Assembly (NCBI GenBank): GCA_030428745.1
Contig: JAUIEG010000234.1
Location: 1-5,151 of the forward strand
DNA from: Alphaproteobacteria bacterium
GTDB taxonomy: Bacteria > Pseudomonadota > Alphaproteobacteria > Caulobacterales > Parvularculaceae
Reading direction: 5' to 3'
DNA length: 5,151 bases
The notes under the pieces are model-generated. The model saw only the letters and a program-made list of their open reading frames with translations. It was not told where the DNA came from and did not search any database. Within the stretch, counting starts at the first letter, position 1. The number at the start of each line of letters is the position of its first letter. Below, one piece after another: positions 1 to 5,151 of the stretch. Made by a program: the position numbers and the translations under genes.

Positions 1-1022
1 TGACAAGCTTCAAGCGCATCCCAACCGAATACAATGTCTATGACGATGTCGACCACAACAACCTGACCCGCAATCGCGGCAAGCTCTGGACGATCCGCTC
101 AACCGATAGTGGGGAGACTTGGGATCCCGAGAGTTTTCAGGATGTGTTCGATATGAACTATCGGCAGGAAAGCGACCTTCCGGGCGGGAATGCGGCGGAC
201 TGGTCCGATCTGCCGCCCTTGGATTTTTTCAGCCGGGACACGTTGTTGATGGGCGGCGGCTTGCCGCGTCTTTTTGCGCCCGGGGGTGAGGCGTGGTTGC
301 GCGCATCAACCGATGGCGGGCGGACATGGCGCCGCCCCATGTTCATTCCCAAATATGAATTGCCGTCGCTGACGGCGTTTGGCTCGTCCATGTATGCAAC
401 GCGCGATGACGGCGTTCATTTGCTGGGACTCAACACCTCTTCACCGGAGGCAATGTCGCCGCGTCCACTCGTCTACCACTCGAATGACGGCCTGAATTGG
501 CGCTTTCTTTCCTTTGTAACGCCAGAACGGCCGCCATCCGCCTTTTACAAGGGCGGCTCGCCCTTCGCGCCCGCGCCGCATTTCTATCCACGGGTGACGA
601 TCCTCAACGGCGGACACATGCTGGCGTCGCTGCGCTATCAGCGCGACCCGCGTAATGTCATCTGGACCGAAGTTCACGAAAGCAAGGATGGCGGGCGCAC
701 ATGGAATTTCCTGTCGCGTGTCAATGACTGGGGTGCGCCGGGTGATCTTGTCCCTATGCGCGACGGTCGAGTTGTTTGCGTTTACGGCTACCGCATTGCG
801 CCGCAGGGTATTCGCTACCGGGTCAGCGAAGACAAAGGCAAGACGTGGGGCAAAGAAATGATTCTGCGCGACGACGGCGGCAGTTGGGACCTTGGCTATC
901 CGCGCGCGATCGAAATCGAGCCCGGCGAACTGATGACCGTTTATTACATGAATCTCAAAAGCGATCCGGTGCAGGTGAATGGCGGCGTTCGCCATATCGC
1001 CTGGACGAAATTCCGCCCCTGA
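1..1022 (+). CDS. BNR/Asp-box beta-propeller protein (sialidase superfamily), 5'-truncated by window edge
   Basis: This is the C-terminal 339 residues of a six-bladed-propeller-type protein. The open frame starts at base 3 with no stop before the edge. The GTG at 144 is an internal valine: the residues before it (3-143) match the downstream paralogue, so about 44 residues plus the true start lie outside the window. Asp-box turns (S-x-D-x-G-x-T-W) are seen at 99-122 (STDSGETW) and 306-329 (STDGGRTW), then a degenerate SNDGLNW, then SKDGGRTW and SEDKGKTW. Other blocks shared with the neighbour are MYATRDDGVHLLG, HFYPR, LRYQRD, GDLVPMRDG and GGSWDLGYPR. Asp-box propellers include sialidases (GH33) and several other glycoside hydrolases, so a role in glycan breakdown is plausible, but the substrate cannot be read from the sequence. 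The gene ends with TGA 42 bp before its paralogue and is probably in the same operon. Export cannot be judged because the N-terminus is missing. Confidence 0.85.
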   Translation, partial: TSFKRIPTEYNVYDDVDHNNLTRNRGKLWTIRSTDSGETWDPESFQDVFDMNYRQESDLPGGNAADWSDLPPLDFFSRDTLLMGGGLPRLFAPGGEAWLRASTDGGRTWRRPMFIPKYELPSLTAFGSSMYATRDDGVHLLGLNTSSPEAMSPRPLVYHSNDGLNWRFLSFVTPERPPSAFYKGGSPFAPAPHFYPRVTILNGGHMLASLRYQRDPRNVIWTEVHESKDGGRTWNFLSRVNDWGAPGDLVPMRDGRVVCVYGYRIAPQGIRYRVSEDKGKTWGKEMILRDDGGSWDLGYPRAIEIEPGELMTVYYMNLKSDPVQVNGGVRHIAWTKFRP

Positions 1023-2216
1023 CAAAGTGGGCCTTGAGTACAGTGAAAGATACGGAACCGTTTCATGTCTGACGACTTTAAACCCCCACAGCGCGCTCAT
1101 GGGGCGGAGCATGGCGTCGTCTATCGCAATGAAGCGGAATATTGCAGCTGGCCGTTTTACTGCGGGCTCTGGCAGACGGAAAACGGCGACATCGTCGCGA
1201 GCTTCAAACGCGTGCGTAACGATTACACCGACGCTGACGACGTTGATCATGGACAGATTGCGCAAAAGCCGGCCCATCTCGTGACCATCCGGTCGGCCGA
1301 TGGCGGCAGAAACTGGAATCCGGCGACCCTGCAGCCCGTTTTCGATATGGCGTGGAAGTCGGAAGAGGATTTCCCGGAAGGCAGAGCCGCCGACTGGTCC
1401 GGTTTGCCGCCGATCGACTTTTCAAGCCGCGACACGTTGATTATGGGCGGCGGCGTGCCGTCACTGTTCGGGCAGACAGCGCAATCATGGCTGCGGGCGT
1501 CGACCGATGGCGGCAAAAGCTGGCGCGCGCCGATCATCCTGCCGCGATATGATTTTCTGTCGCTCACCAATTTCGGCTCGTCCATGTATGCGACGCGCGA
1601 TGATGGCGTGCACCTGCTCGGCTGTCAGACCAATTCGCCGGAAGCCCTGTCGCCGCATCCACTTGTCTATGGAAGCATGAACGGCGCTGACTGGTATTAT
1701 CTCTCCTTCATGGTTGAGGAGCGCCCGCCATCGCCTTTCTATATTTCGAAATCGCCGTATTCGCCATTGGCGCATTTCTATCCGCGCATTGTTGTTCTGC
1801 CGAATGGCAAAGTGCTCGCCTCACTGCGCTACCAGCGCGACGCGCGCAGCGTCATCTGGACTGAAATTTATGAAAGCCAGGATGGTGGACGCACATGGGG
1901 GTTCTCATCTCGCGTGAACGATATCGGCGCGCCGGGTGATCTTGTGCCTATGCGCGACGGGAAGGTCGTTTGTGTTTACGGCTATCGCACGATGCCGTCG
2001 GGCGTGCGCTATCGCGTCAGCGAGGATGACGGGCGCACATGGGGGCGGGAGATGATCTTGCGAGATGATGGCGGCAGCTGGGACTGCGGCTATCCCCGGG
2101 TCATCGAGATCGAGCCCGGCAAGCTGTTGTCCGTTTACTACATCAATCGCAAAGACGATCCGATGCAGATGAATGGCGGCGTCCGCCATATTGCCTGGAC
2201 AATATTTCGTCCCTGA
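3..2216 (+). repeat. Tandem gene duplication, about 1194-bp unit
   Basis: Bases 3-1022 and 1197-2216 encode the same 339-residue stretch without any insertion or deletion, offset by exactly 1194 bp (one 1152-bp gene plus a 42-bp spacer). Protein identity is roughly two thirds by hand count and the DNA has diverged clearly, so this is an old duplication and not a recent copy or an assembly artefact. Conservation is strongest across residues 251-345 of the second copy and weakest at 51-70, where about 6 of 20 positions match. Confidence 0.85.
1065..2216 (+). CDS. BNR/Asp-box beta-propeller protein (sialidase superfamily), tandem paralogue, 383 aa
   Basis: This is a complete 383-residue protein and a paralogue of the gene before it: about 224 of 339 aligned residues are identical by hand count, with no gaps. 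Five Asp-box turns lie at residues 77-84 (SADGGRNW), 146-153 (STDGGKSW), 204-210 (degenerate), 271-278 (SQDGGRTW) and 319-326 (SEDDGRTW). Conserved arginines sit in HFYPR (241), LRYQR (256) and CGYPR (345). The first strand (residues 26-49) lines up with the sialidase FRIP region, but the FRIP arginine position appears to be Phe31, so a classical sialidase active site is doubtful. The N-terminus is hydrophilic with no signal peptide, suggesting a cytoplasmic enzyme acting on imported or released sugars (inference). ATG 1065 is preceded by a modest GGAA at 1054-1057. In-frame stops at 1035 and 1044 rule out an earlier start or read-through from the upstream gene. It would usually be annotated as 'sialidase family protein' or 'exo-alpha-sialidase'; the true activity is unknown. 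Confidence 0.88.
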   Translation: MSDDFKPPQRAHGAEHGVVYRNEAEYCSWPFYCGLWQTENGDIVASFKRVRNDYTDADDVDHGQIAQKPAHLVTIRSADGGRNWNPATLQPVFDMAWKSEEDFPEGRAADWSGLPPIDFSSRDTLIMGGGVPSLFGQTAQSWLRASTDGGKSWRAPIILPRYDFLSLTNFGSSMYATRDDGVHLLGCQTNSPEALSPHPLVYGSMNGADWYYLSFMVEERPPSPFYISKSPYSPLAHFYPRIVVLPNGKVLASLRYQRDARSVIWTEIYESQDGGRTWGFSSRVNDIGAPGDLVPMRDGKVVCVYGYRTMPSGVRYRVSEDDGRTWGREMILRDDGGSWDCGYPRVIEIEPGKLLSVYYINRKDDPMQMNGGVRHIAWTIFRP

Positions 2217-2235
2217 GCAGACCTTCTCCAATAAG

Positions 2236-2300
2236 CGTCTTTAACTCTTGAAAAGCCGCAGTTTGGGCGACAATTGCATAATAAAGACTTCCTTAAGACG
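2236..2300. repeat. Imperfect inverted repeats in the gap before the GGDEF gene
   Basis: GTCTTTA (2237-2243) is the exact reverse complement of TAAAGAC (2282-2288). CGTCTT (2236-2241) also pairs with AAGACG (2295-2300), and AAGAC occurs twice in direct orientation (2284-2288 and 2295-2299). The arms are 38 to 53 bases apart and no T-tract follows, so this is not a standard intrinsic terminator. It may be a regulator half-site arrangement or chance. Confidence 0.2.
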
Positions 2301-2332
2301 GCCTCCGCGGTGTGCCCGACAGGCCCGCACCC

Positions 2333-2364
2333 TTGCGCTTAGAACTCATTTACCAATCTATGAT
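2333..2364 (+). promoter_or_regulatory. Weak candidate promoter for the diguanylate cyclase gene
   Basis: TTGCGC at 2333-2338 and TATGAT at 2359-2364 resemble sigma-70 -35 and -10 boxes, but the 20-base spacer is longer than the ideal 17. The position, about 30 bases before the start codon, would suit a short leader. The 179-bp gap after the propeller genes makes a promoter here likely in principle; this particular choice is tentative. Confidence 0.22.
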
Positions 2365-2384
2365 ATTAGCCGACGTTAAGCTCA

Positions 2385-2393
2385 AAGGGGGAG
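2385..2393 (+). promoter_or_regulatory. Strong ribosome binding site that fixes the diguanylate cyclase start
   Basis: AAGGGGGAG directly precedes ATG 2396 at suitable spacing. The in-frame GTG at 2312 and ATG at 2360 have no comparable purine-rich site, and the residues they would add have no visible domain character, so ATG 2396 is preferred. Confidence 0.75.
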
Positions 2394-2395
2394 CG

Positions 2396-3427
2396 ATGAC
2401 TAACGCGACCGATATTGCGCAGAAGGCGCTAAGCCGCTTGCAGGCATGGAACGTTGATCCGACGCCAGAGGCGTATGCTATCCTGTATGCGCATTATGAA
2501 GGCGGCAATACCGCCCTTTCCGAAACTATCGAAGCGCGCTTCTCCGATGAAGAGCCTCCCCAATCCAAGCAACTGGAACGCCTCCACGCCAGATTTCTGG
2601 GTGGCGAAATCAACGACGACGTACAGTTTGACAAGCTTGCCAATGCGCTCGTGAATCAATCTTCCGGGCTGCAAGGGCTTGCACATGCACTTACTTCATC
2701 GGCGCACACATTTGGTGCAGAAGTGCAGGCGCAAGCGAATGACGCAGTCGGTAATTCCATATCAAGTGATGTTCCAGGCATTATCGACCGCTTGCTTGAG
2801 TTAACGAAAAAGACCGTTGAGCAGAACAAGATGCTTGAACAGAAGCTCGATGCGGCCGTCGACGATATTTGCGAATTGCACGACACGCTGAGGCGGGCGG
2901 AAGAAAGTGCGCAAACAGATTTCTTAACCAAGCTCGCAAACAGACGGAAGCTCGACAATTTTCTCCAGCAGCTGATCGAAGATGCAAAGAGGGAAAGGCG
3001 GGCGTTCTCTATCATAGTCGGGGATATCGATCATTTCAAATCGTTCAATGACACTTATGGCCACAAAGTTGGCGATCAGGTGCTGGCGTTGGTGGCGAGC
3101 ATCATTCGCAGTAATATTAAAGGGAAAGACCTTGCCGCGCGATATGGCGGTGAGGAATTCGTGATCGCTCTTCCGGAAACGAGCCTTGTTAACGCGGCTG
3201 AGGTCGCCGAAGATATTCGGGCTGAAATTGCGAACCGCCCGCTTGCGCTCAGAAAATCTAACAAAGAAATCGGCAACGTCACCATTTCATTTGGGGTCGC
3301 TGAATGGTCTTCTGACGAAACCATGGAATCCCTATTTGATGCCGCCGACGCCGCGCTGTATCAGGCGAAAAGGACGGGCCGGGACAAAGTTGTTACTGTT
3401 GCAAACCACTTAAAAGAAAGCGCCTGA
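2396..3427 (+). CDS. Diguanylate cyclase (GGDEF/GGEEF domain), soluble, 343 aa
   Basis: The protein makes cyclic di-GMP from two GTP, a second messenger that controls motility, adhesion and biofilm. Residues 1-50 form a helical N-terminal region (ALSRLQAW, PTPEAYAILYAHYEGGN) resembling the one found at the front of many alphaproteobacterial GGDEF proteins. About 131-172 is a charged heptad-like helix, probably a dimerising coiled coil. The GGDEF domain spans about 173-335: DFLTKLANRR (175-184), metal-binding aspartates in GDIDHFK (209-215), the active-site loop GGEEF at 251-255, and the usual end motif ADAALYQAKRTGRD (317-330). Catalytic residues look intact. The product-inhibition I-site, normally RxxD, reads KGKD at 242-245, so the arginine is replaced by lysine and feedback inhibition may be weak. 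No membrane segment or signal peptide is seen, so the enzyme is cytoplasmic. The input signal is unknown. The transporter gene starts 57 bp downstream and may be co-transcribed. Confidence 0.93.
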   Translation: MTNATDIAQKALSRLQAWNVDPTPEAYAILYAHYEGGNTALSETIEARFSDEEPPQSKQLERLHARFLGGEINDDVQFDKLANALVNQSSGLQGLAHALTSSAHTFGAEVQAQANDAVGNSISSDVPGIIDRLLELTKKTVEQNKMLEQKLDAAVDDICELHDTLRRAEESAQTDFLTKLANRRKLDNFLQQLIEDAKRERRAFSIIVGDIDHFKSFNDTYGHKVGDQVLALVASIIRSNIKGKDLAARYGGEEFVIALPETSLVNAAEVAEDIRAEIANRPLALRKSNKEIGNVTISFGVAEWSSDETMESLFDAADAALYQAKRTGRDKVVTVANHLKESA

Positions 3428-3435
3428 TCCGATAA

Positions 3436-3448
3436 CAACGGAGCGTTG
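3436..3448 (+). other. Small hairpin between the diguanylate cyclase and transporter genes
   Basis: CAACG-GAG-CGTTG forms a perfect 5-bp stem with a 3-base loop, nine bases after the diguanylate cyclase stop. There is no T-run directly behind it, so it is too weak for an intrinsic terminator. It could be chance or slightly affect mRNA stability. Confidence 0.25.
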
Positions 3449-3484
3449 AGGGCGGGCGATTTTGGCATTGCGCCTGTTTGCGTT

Positions 3485-5110
3485 ATGACCATCTGGTTAC
3501 AACGCATGAGGCTCGCCGCCATCTTTAGAGAGACCATAAAATCCACGCGTCCGCTGGTGTTCTGGCCGCCTGTCGCCCTGCTTACCGCGGCGCTCGCTTT
3601 CAGCCTGATTGATTTCGACCGGTTTCATCATCTGGTGAGCGCCGCCAATCAATGGATTTTGACGCATTTCGACTGGCTTTTCAGTTATGGATCTTTTGCG
3701 GCGGTTCTTCTCATCGGCTGGGTTGTGATCTCGCCTTTGGGCGCTGTGCGTATTGGCGGGCCGGACGCCAAACCGATTCTCAGTCGCTGGAACTGGTTTT
3801 CGATTACCCTGTGCACGACCATCGCGATCGGCATCCTTTTCTGGGGCTCGGCGGAGCCAATGTTTCACATCAAAGCCCCGCCGCCTTATGCCCACATAAA
3901 TCCCTACACAGAGGATGCATCGACTTTCGCGATTTCCTCCATGTTCATGCATTGGACGATCACGCCTTACGCCATCTACACAGTGCCGGCGCTCGCTTTT
4001 GCGTTGGCGCATTACAATCTTGGCCGACCCTACTCCTTAAGTGGACCTTTGTCGCTGGTGTTCGGACGCGCCGCGACGGGCAAAGCCGGCGCCGTTATCG
4101 ATGCGGTTGGACTTTATGCGCTTGTCGCCGGTGTCGCCGCGTCGTTAGGCGCGGGCGTCATGACCCTTTCCGGCGGGCTTGAAGCCATCGCAGGCATTTA
4201 TGACACAACTATTTTGCGCTTCGTGGTGACGCTGATGATTGTCGCGCTTTTCGTAGCGTCTTCCATCAGCGGACTGCAACGGGGCATCAAGGTTCTTTCC
4301 GACATCAACACGAAGTTCTTTTTCGTACTGATTCTCTTTGTGTTTCTTACCGGGCCGACGCTCGATATTCTGGCGCTGGGCGTGAAAAGTTTCGGCGAGT
4401 ATGCGGTGCAATTCATTCCGCGCAGCTTAGCGCTGGGCGAGCGCGCCGGCGCGGACTGGACCCGCGACTGGACAGTTTTCTATTTCGCCAACTGGCTCGC
4501 CTGGGCGCCGGTGACAGCGTTGTTTCTGGGGCGGATCTCCGTCGGCTATACGGTCAGGGAATTCGTTCTCTTCAATCTTGCCGCGCCCGCGCTCTTTGGC
4601 GGCGTCTGGATGACGGTATTTGGCGGCGCCGCCATTGGCGTCGATGCGGCGGAGCGTCACGCGCTGGTCGCGGCGCTCGATGCGCGCGGACCCGAAGCGG
4701 TTATCTACGCGCTCTTCGATGCGTTGCCCGCGAGCGCCGTCGTGATGATGCTGTTTGTCGGTTTGACGTTTATTTCTTTCGTCACCGCAATGGATTCGAA
4801 CACGCACTCCATCACCAGCGTGTGTTTGAAAAACATCAAGCCGGGCGAAAAGCGCCCGCGCGCCGAGCGGTGGGTGAAAATTTTCTGGGGCGCCCTGATC
4901 GGCGCTGTCGCGTTCATCATGACGTCGACCACCGGTATCGACGGCGTCAGAATGTTGTCCAATCTTGGCGGCTTGCCTGGTCTTTTCATTTTGATCGCCA
5001 TGGGCGCCGTGATCATCACCATGCGCGTCAATTGGCTGCCCGAAATTCTCGCGGCGGCGCAGCCCGCCTCAGCGAAAGAATCCGCAAGGGAAGATATCCC
5101 TGTAAAATGA
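3485..5110 (+). CDS. BCCT-family secondary transporter, 541 aa, 12 membrane helices
   Basis: This inner-membrane carrier belongs to the betaine/choline/carnitine transporter family. Twelve hydrophobic helices can be placed at roughly 25-41, 70-85, 106-121, 153-176, 203-232, 243-261, 277-296, 329-348, 360-385, 416-437, 465-481 and 497-514. Family marks are ILFWGSAEP (117-125), HWTITPYAIY (156-165), DWTVFYFANWLAWAP (328-342) with LGRISVGYTVREF, and VTAMDSNTHS (433-442). Aligned by hand to BetP, W157, Y165, W337 and W340 keep aromatic-box residues, whereas BetP W194 becomes Y162, W371 becomes F334 and W373 becomes N336. The glycine stretch GMGIG reads TIAIG (112-116). Substrate is therefore not safely betaine or choline. 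The C-terminal tail is short (about 27 residues), unlike osmosensing BetP or BetT. The start is uncertain: ATG 3485 and ATG 3506 both lack a clear ribosome site, and a TTG at 3446 has GGAG only two bases away. The choice does not affect the membrane core. Confidence 0.9.
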   Translation: MTIWLQRMRLAAIFRETIKSTRPLVFWPPVALLTAALAFSLIDFDRFHHLVSAANQWILTHFDWLFSYGSFAAVLLIGWVVISPLGAVRIGGPDAKPILSRWNWFSITLCTTIAIGILFWGSAEPMFHIKAPPPYAHINPYTEDASTFAISSMFMHWTITPYAIYTVPALAFALAHYNLGRPYSLSGPLSLVFGRAATGKAGAVIDAVGLYALVAGVAASLGAGVMTLSGGLEAIAGIYDTTILRFVVTLMIVALFVASSISGLQRGIKVLSDINTKFFFVLILFVFLTGPTLDILALGVKSFGEYAVQFIPRSLALGERAGADWTRDWTVFYFANWLAWAPVTALFLGRISVGYTVREFVLFNLAAPALFGGVWMTVFGGAAIGVDAAERHALVAALDARGPEAVIYALFDALPASAVVMMLFVGLTFISFVTAMDSNTHSITSVCLKNIKPGEKRPRAERWVKIFWGALIGAVAFIMTSTTGIDGVRMLSNLGGLPGLFILIAMGAVIITMRVNWLPEILAAAQPASAKESAREDIPVK

Positions 5111-5151
5111 GGCTTTTTGCAGTCCGATCTCCCGTGCGGCGTCTGCTGAAA
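5111..5151. other. 3' flank with no recognisable feature
   Basis: The last 41 bases after the transporter stop hold a short T5 run (GGCTTTTTGC) but no stem before it, and no start of another gene that I can support. Confidence 0.5.

Noticed and set aside
144..1022. Taking GTG 144 as the start of the first propeller gene
   Set aside because: The in-frame residues from base 3 to 143 align with the second copy (SFKR, DDVDH, TIRS-DxG-xW), so the gene clearly begins before the window.
441..1277. A 278-codon open frame on the minus strand across the end of the first propeller gene and start of the second
   Set aside because: It lies opposite two well-supported coding regions, has no recognisable domain, and spans the gap between the two genes. 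Long antisense frames like this are a by-product of GC-rich codon use.
2312..2395. An N-terminal extension of the diguanylate cyclase from GTG 2312
   Set aside because: ATG 2396 has a strong Shine-Dalgarno sequence and the extra 28 residues show no domain character; the candidate promoter would also lie inside them.
2217..2395. A c-di-GMP riboswitch in front of the diguanylate cyclase gene
   Set aside because: The conserved GEMM core sequences are not present and no matching paired structure is apparent.
3428..3484. An intrinsic terminator between the cyclase and transporter genes
   Set aside because: The only clear hairpin has a 5-bp stem and is followed by a purine-rich GC stretch, not a T-run.
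3497..4012. A 171-codon minus-strand open frame opposite the transporter gene
   Set aside because: The translation is rich in Arg, His and Gly with no domain, and it mirrors a strongly supported membrane protein.
1..5151. A defence system, mobile element or CRISPR array
   Set aside because: No transposase, integrase, nuclease, toxin-antitoxin pair, terminal inverted repeats or spaced direct repeats are visible; the four genes belong to familiar metabolic, signalling and transport families.

Overview
The window reads as a stretch of a proteobacterial chromosome, most likely alphaproteobacterial. The N-terminal region of the diguanylate cyclase resembles one common in alphaproteobacterial (notably rhizobial) GGDEF proteins, and base composition is moderately GC-rich throughout. 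The assignment rests on family resemblance and is not firm below class level. All four genes lie on the plus strand, packed closely, with no RNA genes, insertion sequences, CRISPR arrays or phage genes visible.

Layout: (1) 1-1022, the 3' part of a BNR/Asp-box beta-propeller protein (sialidase-superfamily fold), running off the left edge. (2) 1065-2216, a complete tandem paralogue of the same protein, 383 aa. The two align without a gap over all 339 residues visible in the first, at about 66% identity by hand count. (3) 2217-2395, a 179-bp gap with a weak promoter candidate, a weak imperfect inverted repeat and a strong Shine-Dalgarno sequence. (4) 2396-3427, a soluble diguanylate cyclase: N-terminal helical domain, coiled coil, GGEEF catalytic domain. 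(5) 3485-5110, a 12-helix BCCT-family transporter whose substrate-box aromatics and sodium-site residues differ from the betaine carrier BetP. (6) 5111-5151, 41 bases with no recognisable feature.

The two propeller genes, 42 bp apart, probably form the end of an operon that handles a glycan or other sugar acid; the substrate is unknown. The diguanylate cyclase makes the second messenger c-di-GMP and is probably transcribed separately from the propeller genes. The transporter follows it after 57 bp and may be co-transcribed. I see nothing that ties the four genes into a single new system. The most interesting points are the tandem propeller pair lacking the usual sialidase FRIP arginine and the atypical BCCT binding site.
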